DNA of 64,000 nucleotides from Entomobacter blattae (GCF_014672835.1 NZ_CP060244.1:62001-126000), one strand, 5' to 3'. Positions 23,239 to 32,662 are shown, counted from the stretch's first letter. Notes: generated by a model not told the origin, from the sequence alone. Numbers and translations: made by a program.

Positions 23239-23913
23239 CTACTCATTCTCTGGCTTGTCAACGTGCTTGGCTACCCCTTCGCCCGGCTTTGGAGGATCAC
23301 GCCGTTCATACCCAGCTGGGGGTTCAAACAAGGCAACGGGTAAAGTTCCATAAACGACACTTTGAGCAATTAAATGCCCCTTAACTCCCGCTCCATCTGC
23401 ACCATCTTGCTGTAAAACCACCCCATCGTCAGTAACACATGCGATAGACTCTCCATGATCAGACTGAATTTGCCATACAGTACAAGCCTGCCCGACCAAT
23501 TGTTTACGGCCTTGTTGCTGAAAGCGCATGGAGCTATCTAACAAGAACGGGTTACGGATTTCCTTCTTCTTGGAAATCTGGGTATAGACCCGATCGGCAT
23601 TCATAATGATCGTAATAAGCTGTTTTTTACGATCCAGAACTATTTGCCCCTGGCCATCCACCTCGTCAATCCGTAGCAAATCGCCTTTACCGGAAAAATA
23701 AATTTTTACCGATTTTTGCTTAGGTTGATCTTCAGCCTGCACTAGGTACGTCACCGTTACATCTTTTTGGGGCATAAGCGGGGGAGCAGAAAGAGTATTA
23801 CTAACAGAAGAGGAAGAGATGGGCACATCTTCAGCAGCCATAACCGGCAAAGCAACCCCGACCAGACTGCTTATGAGTAAACTCCCATAGACATACCGAA
23901 AACACATCTTCAT
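23239..23913 (-). CDS. Exported protein, paralogue of the previous gene
   Basis: A 224-residue exported protein (signal peptide about residues 1-26, ending in VMAAED). It shares with its neighbour the opening PQKDVTVTY and the paired cysteines in GQACTVW and IACVTDDG. The middle has short alternating strands (KIYFSGKGDLLRID, IVLDRKKQLITII), consistent with a lipoprotein-carrier-like beta fold, though this is inference. The start follows GGAGGAA. It lies 36 bases upstream of its paralogue, so the two are one transcript. Function unknown. Confidence 0.75.
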   Translation of the reverse strand: MKMCFRYVYGSLLISSLVGVALPVMAAEDVPISSSSVSNTLSAPPLMPQKDVTVTYLVQAEDQPKQKSVKIYFSGKGDLLRIDEVDGQGQIVLDRKKQLITIIMNADRVYTQISKKKEIRNPFLLDSSMRFQQQGRKQLVGQACTVWQIQSDHGESIACVTDDGVVLQQDGADGAGVKGHLIAQSVVYGTLPVALFEPPAGYERRDPPKPGEGVAKHVDKPENE

Positions 23914-24087
23914 TTTATTCCTCCACTCAAAGTAGTACTACCGTTTGCTGCTACGCCCCTAGCCTTACCCAACAAATTCCGTAAAAATCTATCCCTCTAT
24001 TCACAAAAAAACAAAGGGAAAAACAAAACGCTCTTTTCCTCTTCCTACTGTATAAACAAGGATAATACCATCAGTTTTTCTCTTCAT

Positions 24088-24792
24088 CTAAGTGCTTTTG
24101 CCATAATCCTTGAGCTGGAGGAAATGTTTAAGTCCAAGGGCTTCTTCTACCACCTCTTTTGCAGTCATCTGGGGCAACCAATCGGCCTTTCTCTTGATGG
24201 CTGCATGCAATTTTTCTGCATAGGATTCGGCCGTTATTTCCACAGCACCAAACTGGGCAAGATGGTCTGTAACAAACTGGGTATCCAAAAGGGTAAAGCC
24301 ACCCTTTTTCATCCTTCCCACCAGATGCACCAAAGCCACTTTTGAAGCATCACGAGTACGGCTAAACATGCTTTCTCCAAAAAACGCTCCCCCCAGAGCC
24401 AGGCCATATAACCCCCCACACAATTGCGAGCCTTCCCACACTTCTATACTATGGGCCAATCCCTGCTGTGAAAGAGAACAGAAGACTTCCTGAATGGGGG
24501 CATTAATCCATGTATGCGCTCTCTGCGGTGTGCTTTCTGCGCAAAGGGCAATAACACGCTCAAAAACTGTATCAACCGTAATGGTGAAATAGCCTGAAAG
24601 CACTCTCTTTTTAAGGCTCTTGGGAAGATGAAAACTCTCAAGGGGAAGGATCCCCCTTTTTTGGGGCTGATACCAACTAACTTCCAGACTCTGGGCAGAG
24701 TCTGCCATGGGAAAGATCCCTTGACGATAAGCCTGTACCAACAATGCAGGATCTATTTGCCATTGAGAAGGAAAACCCACAGATTTTACCAT
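24088..24792 (-). CDS. aat: Leucyl/phenylalanyl-tRNA-protein transferase
   Basis: Aat transfers Leu or Phe from tRNA to proteins with N-terminal Arg or Lys, marking them for ClpAP degradation (N-degron pathway). The 234-residue protein has the characteristic YRQGIFPMAD segment near residue 22, WYQPQKRGILPLESFH near residue 40 and the GGLYGLALGGAFFGESMFSR core near residue 127. The length is normal. The start at 24792 has AAAGGGCT just upstream. It stands alone between the exported pair and the EcsC-family gene. Confidence 0.95.
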   Translation of the reverse strand: MVKSVGFPSQWQIDPALLVQAYRQGIFPMADSAQSLEVSWYQPQKRGILPLESFHLPKSLKKRVLSGYFTITVDTVFERVIALCAESTPQRAHTWINAPIQEVFCSLSQQGLAHSIEVWEGSQLCGGLYGLALGGAFFGESMFSRTRDASKVALVHLVGRMKKGGFTLLDTQFVTDHLAQFGAVEITAESYAEKLHAAIKRKADWLPQMTAKEVVEEALGLKHFLQLKDYGKST

Positions 24793-24874
24793 AGCCCTTT
24801 TGTTTTCTTACGTTCATCCATCAAAAACCGGCCACTCTATGTACGAAATCCTTTAACACAACGCGCTCTCCCTT

Positions 24875-25732
24875 TTATGAAAAGGGAGTATCTTTCCCCT
24901 GTTTTTCTGACCATTTTTCTTGATGGGCTGTATACACAGAATGGGCCACATTACGGGCTAATTCTCCCCTTTCGCGTTCAAGGCGGCGAATAACAAAATG
25001 CGCTCGTGCCAAGGCCTTATAATGGGCCAAAAAAGCCGCATTAAGCGCAGCCCCACACAGTGCGCCTGCAATAGGGGTCATCTGTAAGGAAATCTTGCGA
25101 GAAAGAGCCAAACCATAATGCCCTGCCACCTCTGAAACCAGCATAATCAACGGACGCCCGCGCAGTAATGTTCTCGCTGAAAAGAACCCTATTTCCCGCT
25201 CTGACGAATCCTTTTGGTTTAGCGATCGTAAGGCAAACACTTCAAGGCAAGCCCGCCGGGTTTCTGGATCTTTCAGATCCTCTCCCTCTTCTTGGGCAAT
25301 CCTTGCAATTTCGCGCATGATGGTTAGGGTTGTAAACCCAATATCGGGCACAAGGCCTGGCGCACCCACAAATCCCCCGGCAACACCAGAGGCCACCACA
25401 GCAGCATGGACAAAAGGCTCCCGCCATTTTGCCGGGGATTTTTTGCCACCATGTTTTACCCCTATAACAGCAACATCAAAAGCCCTGCTCAAGGAGGACT
25501 GAACCACGCCTTGAAGTTTTTTCTGGACTGCAGGAGCCATACTAATCCCCTGCATGCCTAGGCTTGCCATATGGCCTACAGCCCCGCCCATCAGATCTGC
25601 CAACCGAACAAGAACATTTCGGCGTTGCTCAACATCTTCAAGGGCTTTTTCCAGCGCTGAAAGATCCTCTACCGTAAGGGAAGACTCAGTGAGCTCTTTA
25701 TGAGAAGCATCATTAGAAGGTTTTTCTTGCAT
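24875..25732 (-). CDS. EcsC family protein
   Basis: A 285-residue protein of the EcsC family, named after a protein encoded with an ABC transporter in Bacillus but of unknown biochemical role. The conserved hydrophobic glycine/alanine-rich stretch (GVAGGFVGAPGLVPDIGFTT) lies near residue 117, and the family core follows with REIARIAQEEGEDLKDPETR. Hydrophobic segments may associate with the membrane. The N-terminus is polar and Ser/Glu-rich. It is a single gene with no close partner; no function is proposed. Confidence 0.8.
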   Translation of the reverse strand: MQEKPSNDASHKELTESSLTVEDLSALEKALEDVEQRRNVLVRLADLMGGAVGHMASLGMQGISMAPAVQKKLQGVVQSSLSRAFDVAVIGVKHGGKKSPAKWREPFVHAAVVASGVAGGFVGAPGLVPDIGFTTLTIMREIARIAQEEGEDLKDPETRRACLEVFALRSLNQKDSSEREIGFFSARTLLRGRPLIMLVSEVAGHYGLALSRKISLQMTPIAGALCGAALNAAFLAHYKALARAHFVIRRLERERGELARNVAHSVYTAHQEKWSEKQGKDTPFS

Positions 25733-26262
25733 CTTGTCTGAACTCTCCCTACCTGTTTTCTAACCCTATTGGCTATTGTAATGAAAAAACCTTATCAACC
25801 ACGGTCTCTAAGACCTCTGATACTCTTTAACCCAAACGCAAGCTTCACCACACCAAGAATATAGTACGACCTTAGAGGCACAGCCTTACCAAAATGGATC
25901 TTGTCATAGGCCAGTAACCTTGTGGTTTGCGAATATGCCAGCTTTATTGCTTTCACCATGATATACATGACATAAACGCCTTGTGATCGAAAAACACAAA
26001 AATAAAATATTTTCCCCAAGACATTGCATTGTCACTAGAAAAATTATCATATTAATAAGGTATTGATGAACTCTCTATATTCAACCATTCTTATTTCCAT
26101 TAGCCTTTATAGCATAATTTAGCCAAACCGTGCCATTCATGCCTATGGAATTAACAGGCGTTATGTCATTAACATATTTTCTGAGCAGGGTTCTTGCCCG
26201 ATCAAAAACATGTTCAAAACAAACCCATCTGCGAGACTAACCCATTCGGGATTGGAGATATT
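25733..26262. other. AT-rich gap, no supported gene
   Basis: About 530 bases between two divergent genes. A 74-codon open frame on the minus strand (25795-26019) has no ribosome binding site or recognisable sequence and I do not call it. The right half is AT-rich and probably holds the promoter of the exported protein at 26263. Confidence 0.5.
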
Positions 26263-26703
26263 ATGAAAACTGTTCTTTTACCCTCCCTGCTTGCAGGAAG
26301 TTACTTTGCTTTGGCCTTTATGATTGCCACCCCTACTTTTGCCCAAAATAGCCAACGTACCCAGCCTTCTGCTATACCACGCAGCGATAATGTTGCCCCT
26401 ACCTCGACCGCTACACCTGATACAGACTATTCCCGCTATAAACCCGTCACTTATGACACAGAAACTTCCAGCAGTGATAGTGTCACATCACAAAAACCCT
26501 CTGGCCTTCCTTCTGTAACAGCCAACCAAACTCCCCGCGAACCTTATAATGGTCCAGCTCTGGAAGCAGGAGGAATGCGATTCTTTTTCAATGCCCCCGT
26601 CTCGCCTCCTTATAACGCATCTTCGACCTATACCACTTATGCCGGCCAACCAGGCGGTGGATGGAATGCGACAGGCCAACAGGGAGCCGCTGGAGAACCC
26701 TAA
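26263..26703 (+). CDS. Small exported Ser/Thr/Pro-rich protein
   Basis: A 146-residue protein with a signal peptide (about residues 1-28, ending in TFAQN) and a low-complexity mature region rich in Ser, Thr, Pro, Tyr and Gly. The start at 26263 follows GGAGAT at correct spacing; an upstream start at 26194 lacks one. No domain is recognised. The tail is glycine-rich. It could be an envelope or surface-exposed disordered protein. A run of CCCTCT repeats lies 45 bases after its stop. Confidence 0.65.
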   Translation: MKTVLLPSLLAGSYFALAFMIATPTFAQNSQRTQPSAIPRSDNVAPTSTATPDTDYSRYKPVTYDTETSSSDSVTSQKPSGLPSVTANQTPREPYNGPALEAGGMRFFFNAPVSPPYNASSTYTTYAGQPGGGWNATGQQGAAGEP

Positions 26704-26747
26704 GCAAACTCAAGAGAGGAGGGAGAAGATTTTTAAGGGCATGCCTA

Positions 26748-26786
26748 CCCTCTCCCTCTCCCTCTCCCTCTCCCTCTCCCTCTCCC
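26748..26786. repeat. Hexanucleotide repeat, CCCTCT x 6.5
   Basis: Thirty-nine perfect bases of CCCTCT units lie between the convergent exported-protein and rnhA genes. The unit is a multiple of three, so open frames crossing it show artefactual Leu-Ser repeats. It is close to a GA-rich tract (26711-26729) that could pair with it. No gene function is evident. Confidence 0.95.
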
Positions 26787-26993
26787 ACAGGGTAGAAAAT
26801 CCAGAAGCTGTATTTCTTTGTAAAGTAAAACGTCATTCTGACTTTTTTTAAGACAGAAACTACAAAACGGCTTGTTCATAAGGGTGCATTCCCCTGCTCT
26901 AGAAGCCACACTTGCAAAGAGATACGCCCCATGAGAAAAACGTTGTAATCCTTGCAGTTTCAATCCCTGCAGGAAGGTAGAGGGCTGGGGCCC

Positions 26994-27452
26994 TTAGGTC
27001 TGTGTCTCTGCGCTTTTGCGTGCCAGCGTTGCCAGTTCATCAACCCGGTTATTTTCTGCGCTCTCAGCATGTCCCTTTACCCAGTGCCAGGTAATGATAT
27101 GCCTTTCCGCAGCCTTCAATACTCTCTGCCATAAATCCACATTTAATACCGGCTTATTCGAAGCTCCGCGCCAGTTACGCTTTATCCACCCCGCTGACCA
27201 CTCTGTAATGCCTCGGCGGACATACTGGCTATCGGTATAAAGATTGATCTCGCAAGGCTCCTTCAACGTTTCCAAGGCCTTGGCCGCCGCTGTAAGTTCC
27301 ATGCGGTTATTGGTTGTTTCTTGTTCAAACCCAGAAATTTCTTTCTCATGTTTTCCAAAGCGTAAAAGGGCTGCCCATCCCCCCGGGCCAGGATTGGGTT
27401 TACTGCCACCATCCGTCCAGATATCTACTTTTTTTAAACCTTTTTCTATCAT
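26994..27452 (-). CDS. rnhA: Ribonuclease HI
   Basis: RNase HI cuts the RNA strand of RNA-DNA hybrids, removing R-loops and primers. The 152-residue protein keeps all catalytic residues: D14 in DIWTDGG, E52 in NNRMEL, D74 in YTDSQY, H128 in KGHAES and D138 in NRVDEL, with the same spacing as the Escherichia coli enzyme. It lies 12 bases after thrB, within the conserved alphaproteobacterial order ispH-thrB-rnhA, so the three are co-transcribed leftward. Confidence 0.96.
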   Translation of the reverse strand: MIEKGLKKVDIWTDGGSKPNPGPGGWAALLRFGKHEKEISGFEQETTNNRMELTAAAKALETLKEPCEINLYTDSQYVRRGITEWSAGWIKRNWRGASNKPVLNVDLWQRVLKAAERHIITWHWVKGHAESAENNRVDELATLARKSAETQT

Positions 27453-27464
27453 GCGTGCAAAAAT

Positions 27465-28430
27465 TCAGGCCTGAAAAGCTACGAGAAAATCTCTTTGCTG
27501 AGAAAAAAAATCCAGCTTCATCATATATTCCCGTGGATCTTTTTTAATAACATGTGCCCCTTCAGGGGTAGCAAACCAATCATGAAGGCGTGTTAGAAAA
27601 AAGCGCAACGCCGCCCCCAGGCATAAAATTGGCAAGGACTGCCATTCTTGGGGTTGAAAATGCCGGACACTTCTATACCCATCCAACAACGCCTTGACAT
27701 TCTCCGGAAGAAAACTTTTATCAAAACACCAGGCATTCAAGGCAATGGCAACATCGTAGGCCAAAAAATCTGTGCAGGCAAAATAAAAATCTATTATGCC
27801 GCTAATCACGTCTCCTTCAAAAAAGACATTGTCGGGAAAGAGATCTGCATGAATCTGCCCTCTCGGTAATCCGGCGTGCTGAGAAGGCCACTGCTGTTCA
27901 ACCGTTGTCAGAAGACGACCAATTTTTGTACTAAGACCCGCTTCGAATATTTCGGCTTTTTCTTCACACTGCGCCCATAACCCCCGCCAAGTATGAATAC
28001 CCACAGAATTAAGACGTTCTTGGACAAAACCTTTCCCTGCCCAGTGGAATTTAGCCATTGCTACTCCAAGGGCCCTGCAGTCCTGCTGATGAGGATTTTT
28101 TTTCCACTGCCCATTCAGAAATGTGGTTAATGTGGCTGGGCGTCCTTCCAGAAGATGAATGATTGTACCACTTCTATCCATTACCGGACGGGGACAGTGG
28201 ATTCCCTGGGCGTGCAAAAATTGCATAAGTTCCATAAACCATGGCAAATCCTGCGACGATACTCTTTTTTCAAACAAGGTAAGAATATAGCGAGCCCGAG
28301 TGGTTTGAACAAAAAAATTGGAATTTTCTACCCCTTCACTAATTCCTGAAAAGGTCAACAATTCACCCACATCAAAAAGCAGAAGAAATGCCCTGAGTTT
28401 TTCTTCTGCCAAATTGGTATAAACAGCCAT
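27465..28430 (-). CDS. thrB: Homoserine kinase, aminoglycoside-phosphotransferase fold
   Basis: This type of ThrB phosphorylates homoserine for threonine synthesis; unlike the enterobacterial GHMP kinase it has the APH/choline-kinase fold. The 321-residue protein begins MAVYTNLAEEKLRAFLLLFD, as in the family, and has the catalytic GQIHADLFPDNVFF (about residue 193) and the magnesium-binding IDFYFA motif. It lies 18 bases downstream of ispH and 12 bases upstream of rnhA. Confidence 0.93.
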   Translation of the reverse strand: MAVYTNLAEEKLRAFLLLFDVGELLTFSGISEGVENSNFFVQTTRARYILTLFEKRVSSQDLPWFMELMQFLHAQGIHCPRPVMDRSGTIIHLLEGRPATLTTFLNGQWKKNPHQQDCRALGVAMAKFHWAGKGFVQERLNSVGIHTWRGLWAQCEEKAEIFEAGLSTKIGRLLTTVEQQWPSQHAGLPRGQIHADLFPDNVFFEGDVISGIIDFYFACTDFLAYDVAIALNAWCFDKSFLPENVKALLDGYRSVRHFQPQEWQSLPILCLGAALRFFLTRLHDWFATPEGAHVIKKDPREYMMKLDFFSQQRDFLVAFQA

Positions 28431-28448
28431 AACACCCTTTTTACACTA

Positions 28449-29468
28449 CTACCCTAACGGAAAGGGAAGACGGAACGTGACATGCTCTTCCTTAACGCTC
28501 CGTTCTTCTATCTGCAATTCATACCGATGGGAAAGAGCTTGCACCATTTCCTGAACCAGACTTTCAGGAGCAGAAGCTCCAGCCGTAATCCCGAGAGCTT
28601 CAACCCCTTCCAGCACAGACCAATCAAGATCATCCAAACGAGGGAGAAGAATAGCCCGAGGGGCACCAGAACGTTCAGCTACCTCGCGCAACCTTTGAGA
28701 GTTGGAAGAGTTGGGCGAACCTATAACAATCATTAAATCGCAAGAAGATGCAATTTGCTTAACGGCCTCCTGACGGTTGGTCGTCGCATAGCAAATATCC
28801 TCACGCCGCGGCCCCTCAATGTTGGGAAAACGTTCCCGCAGGATTTTTACAATTTCTGCTGTATCATCAACTGAAAGGGTTGTTTGGGTAATGAAAGCCA
28901 ACCGATCTTGGTTTTCTGGCTGAACAGTTCGAGCTTCTTCGGCATCATTAATAAGTGTAACAGCCCCTGGCGGAAGCTGCCCCATAGTGCCTACAACTTC
29001 AGGGTGACCAGCGTGGCCTATCATCAGGATATGGCGGCTTTCTTCAGGATCACCATTGGCGTAGTGACGTTCTGCCTCACGATGCACCTTTGAAACCAAG
29101 GGGCAGGTAGCATCTAGATAAAGGAGGTTCCGTCTTTGGGCCTCCACTGGAACACTTTTGGGCACTCCATGAGCAGAAAAAACAACATGGGCATCTTCTG
29201 GAACCTCATCAAGTTCTTCTACAAAGATGGCCCCTTTCTTTTCAAGCATTTCCACCACAGTCCTGTTATGAACAATCTCATGGCGGACATAGACTGGAGC
29301 ACCATAGCGCCGTATGGCTTCTTCTACTACCCGAATGGCACGATCCACTCCCGCACAAAAGCCCCTTGGGCCAGCCAGAAGGACTTTCAGTCGTGGTAAC
29401 GTACCTGCTGTTTTTGAAGAAGAAGATGGATTTTTAGATTTTGTCTGGGGCAACACCGTTTGGGACAT
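28449..29468 (-). CDS. ispH: 4-hydroxy-3-methylbut-2-enyl diphosphate reductase
   Basis: IspH is the last enzyme of the MEP pathway, an iron-sulfur reductase that makes IPP and DMAPP. The three cluster cysteines are present in [21 protein letters not shown] and ICYATTNRQ, along with GHAGHPE and the SPNSSNS substrate loop. I choose the ATG at 29468 (MSQTVLPQ), preceded by AGAAGG, giving 339 residues; a GTG 54 bases upstream is also open. A Ser/Lys-rich stretch of about 20 residues precedes the domain. First gene of ispH-thrB-rnhA. Confidence 0.95.
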   Translation of the reverse strand: MSQTVLPQTKSKNPSSSSKTAGTLPRLKVLLAGPRGFCAGVDRAIRVVEEAIRRYGAPVYVRHEIVHNRTVVEMLEKKGAIFVEELDEVPEDAHVVFSAHGVPKSVPVEAQRRNLLYLDATCPLVSKVHREAERHYANGDPEESRHILMIGHAGHPEVVGTMGQLPPGAVTLINDAEEARTVQPENQDRLAFITQTTLSVDDTAEIVKILRERFPNIEGPRREDICYATTNRQEAVKQIASSCDLMIVIGSPNSSNSQRLREVAERSGAPRAILLPRLDDLDWSVLEGVEALGITAGASAPESLVQEMVQALSHRYELQIEERSVKEEHVTFRLPFPLG

Positions 29469-29775
29469 TACAGCCTTCTGTTCAAAATGGGGAGAAAGAA
29501 CACTAAACCACACTTTATTCACTCATATAGCTATACTGAAAATATATGGGGGATACTATAAGTTTTTACCAGTATTAATTTTTTTACGTTCTGGCCTTAC
29601 ACAAGAGCGTGGTATTCTCGCTACAGGCTCATGAGAAATTGTTCATGATTACTGTTTTTTATAGATTATTCTATGATAACGCCACAATGATAACGCCACC
29701 AAGGAGTGTTTCAGTCATCTACACGGACGAAACCGCCCTGCGTTAAAACTGCCAAATACTCTTACAAGACCTATA
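29469..29775. other. Divergent promoter region
   Basis: About 300 AT-rich bases between ispH and the lipoprotein operon. It should hold promoters for both directions. A 14-bp tandem repeat occurs at 29673-29700; nothing else is recognisable. Confidence 0.5.
29673..29700. repeat. 14-bp tandem repeat, two copies
   Basis: ATGATAACGCCACA (29673-29686) is followed directly by the same sequence with one change (29687-29700). It lies 75 bases upstream of the lipoprotein gene. It could be an operator pair or a simple slippage duplication. Confidence 0.85.
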
Positions 29776-30384
29776 ATGTGGAACCAGAATATGTTTTTTC
29801 CCTTCCTGTTTTCCTCGAAAGCCAAACCTTTCTCACCCTTCCTTATCACCCTTCTAGCAGGTGGTTCTCTGATACTGGGAGGGTGTTCCTCTGGCAGTTC
29901 AAAAAGCTTTGCCCCCCAATGCCCTCATGTAGAAGTATTAAAAAACGCAGCAGACTATTATAACCACCAATCAGGCAGTTCAGATCTCTCCAATCTGATC
30001 ACCAGAGCTAATATTGCCTCTCTCCATGGAGATTGTGGCTATGCCAATGAAGAAAAAACAGCGATTGCGACCCGCCTCTCCCTAAAAATGACCATCCAGC
30101 AGGGCCCTGCTGCCAAGAGTAGAACAATCAATATTCCTTATTTTGTTGCGGTCCTCCATAATGGCTCAATCCAAAATAAATATGAATACTCACAGGAAAT
30201 AACCTTCCCCGAAAATATTTCGCAAATTTCAGCATCCACAAAGCTTGTAAAGATTTCCCTGCCGATTTCCGATACACTGAATGTAGAAGGTTACCAAATA
30301 GAGGTTGGCTTTCAACTCACTGAAGAACAACTGAACTATAATATGACCCACATTCTCCCTCCCACTTTCAAACCTTTCCAATAA
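29776..30384 (+). CDS. Exported lipoprotein, unknown function
   Basis: A 202-residue protein with a lipobox LILGGC, lipidated cysteine at residue 37, following a hydrophobic stretch. The rest is a soluble periplasmic domain with alternating strands and paired cysteines. An internal start at residue 6 would give a more typical signal length. It is followed after 8 bases by a creatininase-like gene and then by a beta-propeller gene, forming a three-gene operon of exported proteins. No family is recognised. Confidence 0.7.
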   Translation: MWNQNMFFPFLFSSKAKPFSPFLITLLAGGSLILGGCSSGSSKSFAPQCPHVEVLKNAADYYNHQSGSSDLSNLITRANIASLHGDCGYANEEKTAIATRLSLKMTIQQGPAAKSRTINIPYFVAVLHNGSIQNKYEYSQEITFPENISQISASTKLVKISLPISDTLNVEGYQIEVGFQLTEEQLNYNMTHILPPTFKPFQ

Positions 30385-30392
30385 TTTTTCCT

Positions 30393-31289
30393 ATGAGCCG
30401 CTTTCCCTTTTGCCGACTGGGCAATAAATGTATTTTTTCCTTCTCCCAGCATCGTTTTTTTACCCTCAGCAGACTATTTTTTATTCTTTTATACCTTGCT
30501 TTTCCGGCCCAGGCTCAAGACCAAGAGCAGGAACAGGTTGAGCTAGAAAAACTGACTTGGACTGAAATCCTACAAAAAGAAAAAGCCGGTACCCGCACGA
30601 TCATTATCCCTATAGGGGGTACAGAACAAAGCGGGCCTTATATAGCTATAGGCAAACATAATGCACGTGTTGCAAGCCTTGCCCAACAAATTGCCCAACA
30701 AGTTGGGCATACCCTGGTAGCACCCGTGATAGCGTACGTCCCTGAAGGCAATATTACGCCCCCGACATCCCATATGCGTTTTCCTGGAACAATTTCCATT
30801 CCTGAACAAACGTTCAAATCCCTACTCATATCTACAGCTGAAAGCTTCCAAACCCATGGGTTCAACCTTATTGTTTTTATTGGCGACCACGGGGGCTACC
30901 AACATATTGTGGCCGATGTTGCCCAAGCCCTGAACAAACGCTGGGCCAAAGAAGGTCGGGCCCGAGAAAAAAGTTACGCTCTTTATGTGCCTGAATATTA
31001 TTCGGTCCTTCAAACCCATTTTAATACCTATTTGCGCCAGCATGGTTTTGGCCAGGATATAGGCAAGCATGCCGATATCAACGATACTTCCTTGATGCTT
31101 GCTGTCGACCCCTCTTATGTCCGCTTAGTGCAGCTGCGCAATGCACCAGCACCCACGGCCCAACAGGGTATTTACGGTGGAGATCCAAGAAAAGCCAGTG
31201 CTGAACTGGGGCAGCAGGGAATAACATACCAAATTAAAGCGACAATTAAGGCTATTCAACAAAAACAAATTTTAATTTCAGGACAATAA
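30393..31289 (+). CDS. Exported creatininase-family amidohydrolase homologue
   Basis: A 298-residue protein with an N-terminal signal peptide (about residues 20-41, ending in AQAQ) and a creatininase-like domain. Creatininases are amidohydrolases with two metal ions bound by E, H, D and H residues in a TEQHGPHLPLGTD-type motif. Here that motif reads TEQSGPYIAIGKHN: the Glu is kept, but His is Ser and Asp is His. The later motif reads GDHGGY. This is a distinct exported subgroup; the substrate is unknown and metal binding would differ. It is the middle gene of a three-gene operon. Confidence 0.75.
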   Translation: MSRFPFCRLGNKCIFSFSQHRFFTLSRLFFILLYLAFPAQAQDQEQEQVELEKLTWTEILQKEKAGTRTIIIPIGGTEQSGPYIAIGKHNARVASLAQQIAQQVGHTLVAPVIAYVPEGNITPPTSHMRFPGTISIPEQTFKSLLISTAESFQTHGFNLIVFIGDHGGYQHIVADVAQALNKRWAKEGRAREKSYALYVPEYYSVLQTHFNTYLRQHGFGQDIGKHADINDTSLMLAVDPSYVRLVQLRNAPAPTAQQGIYGGDPRKASAELGQQGITYQIKATIKAIQQKQILISGQ

Positions 31290-31292
31290 TCC

Positions 31293-32558
31293 ATGCAAAA
31301 TATATTAACTAAACCATATAAATTTTTAAAAGCCTCGTTTTTAATGGTCAGCCTCTCTTCAACTTTTCTCTTTTCCGTCAGCCCTGCTGTTTATGCCAAT
31401 GATCCTGCTGCCCCATCAACCGCTCCAGCCCCCAAAGAAGAATCCCCTACATCTCCCAACACCTCTTCCTCGCTAGAAACGGCTCCTCCATTGGATCATA
31501 TGCCACCGGTGGTTAACCCCAATAATATTTATAGTGAAGCCAACCCCTCTAACCTTTCCGCTACGGCAAAAGAGGCCCTAAGCCGTGTGTATGTTCCTAA
31601 CCTTCGTTCCAACAGTATTTCTGTGATTGATCCAACCAGTATGAAAGTCGTCGATACTTTTAAGGTTGGGCGTAGCCCCCAGCACGTTGTCCCCTCATGG
31701 GATTTACAAACCCTTTGGGTCACTAATAACGCCGAAGGTACAACACATGGCAGCCTGACCCCCATCGATCCCAAAACCGGAAAACCTGGGAAAGCCATTG
31801 CTGTTGATGACCCCTACAATATGTATTTTACCCCCGATGGCCAATATGCCATTGTTGTCGCTGAAGCCCGCAAACGGCTTGATTTTCGCGACCCGCATAC
31901 CATGGAACTCAAACACTCGCTCTCAGTCCCCAACTGTAAGGGCATCAACCATGCAGCCTATTCGCAGAATGGTCGTTATGCCCTCTTTACCTGCGAGTTC
32001 GGTGGCTATATTGCAAAAATTGACATCTCCACACCCAAGGTGATGGGCTATCTTAAACTTTCAAAGGGAGGGATGCCCCAAGACGTACTCGCTGCACCGA
32101 ATGGTAAAATCTTTTATGTCGCTGACATGTTAGCCGATGGCGTTTTTATTGTGGATGGTGATAGCCTTAAGGAGATTGGATTTATCCCAACAGGGGTAGG
32201 GACTCATGGCCTTTATCCCAGTAGGGATGCGACTAAAATGTATGTTGCCAATCGTGGCACCCATAAAATCCATGGTGAACCCCATAGTAAAAAGGGAAGT
32301 GTCAGCGTTATAGATTTTGCAACCAATAAGGTTATCGCCACATGGCCCATTCCCGATGGAGGGAGCCCAGATATGGGCAATGTGAGTATTGATGGAAAAA
32401 CGCTCTGGCTTTCAGGCCGCTTCGACGATGTCGTTTACGCTATTGATACCGAAACGGGCGCCATGAAAAAAATCGCCGTGGGGGAGGAACCTCACGGGCT
32501 TACAGTATGGCCCCAGCCTGGCCGCTTCTCTATTGGCCATACAGGGATTATGCGCTAA
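31293..32558 (+). CDS. Exported beta-propeller protein, YncE-like
   Basis: A 421-residue protein with a signal peptide (about residues 10-35, ending in VYAND), a Pro/Ser/Thr-rich linker to about residue 85, then repeated YVN-type propeller blades with VIDPTSMKVVDTF and VIDFATNKVIATW signatures. YncE-like propellers are periplasmic or surface proteins that bind DNA or other partners in some species; the ligand here is unknown. It starts 3 bases after the creatininase-like gene, with AGGACAA as binding site, so translation is coupled. The operon ends at the hairpin at 32625-32662. Confidence 0.8.
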   Translation: MQNILTKPYKFLKASFLMVSLSSTFLFSVSPAVYANDPAAPSTAPAPKEESPTSPNTSSSLETAPPLDHMPPVVNPNNIYSEANPSNLSATAKEALSRVYVPNLRSNSISVIDPTSMKVVDTFKVGRSPQHVVPSWDLQTLWVTNNAEGTTHGSLTPIDPKTGKPGKAIAVDDPYNMYFTPDGQYAIVVAEARKRLDFRDPHTMELKHSLSVPNCKGINHAAYSQNGRYALFTCEFGGYIAKIDISTPKVMGYLKLSKGGMPQDVLAAPNGKIFYVADMLADGVFIVDGDSLKEIGFIPTGVGTHGLYPSRDATKMYVANRGTHKIHGEPHSKKGSVSVIDFATNKVIATWPIPDGGSPDMGNVSIDGKTLWLSGRFDDVVYAIDTETGAMKKIAVGEEPHGLTVWPQPGRFSIGHTGIMR

Positions 32559-32624
32559 GGTTTTTCCTTCTCTAAAAGTCTGTCCCTTTTTTAAAAATCT
32601 TCCCTTTGAAGGATTTAAGAGCCT

Positions 32625-32662
32625 AAAAAATGCCACACCAAGAAGGATGTGGCGTTTTTTAC
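32625..32662. terminator. Bidirectional terminator
   Basis: A 6-bp GCCACA/TGTGGC stem (32632-32637 and 32648-32653) flanked by A and T runs on both sides. It lies between the convergent propeller and aarC genes and can serve both transcripts. Confidence 0.8.

Noticed and set aside
25795-26019. A 74-codon open frame on the minus strand.
   Set aside because: No ribosome binding site, no recognisable sequence and AT-rich surroundings.
26549-26963. Open frames with Leu-Ser or Gly-Glu repeats.
   Set aside because: They are readings of the CCCTCT repeat and lack a binding site or domain.
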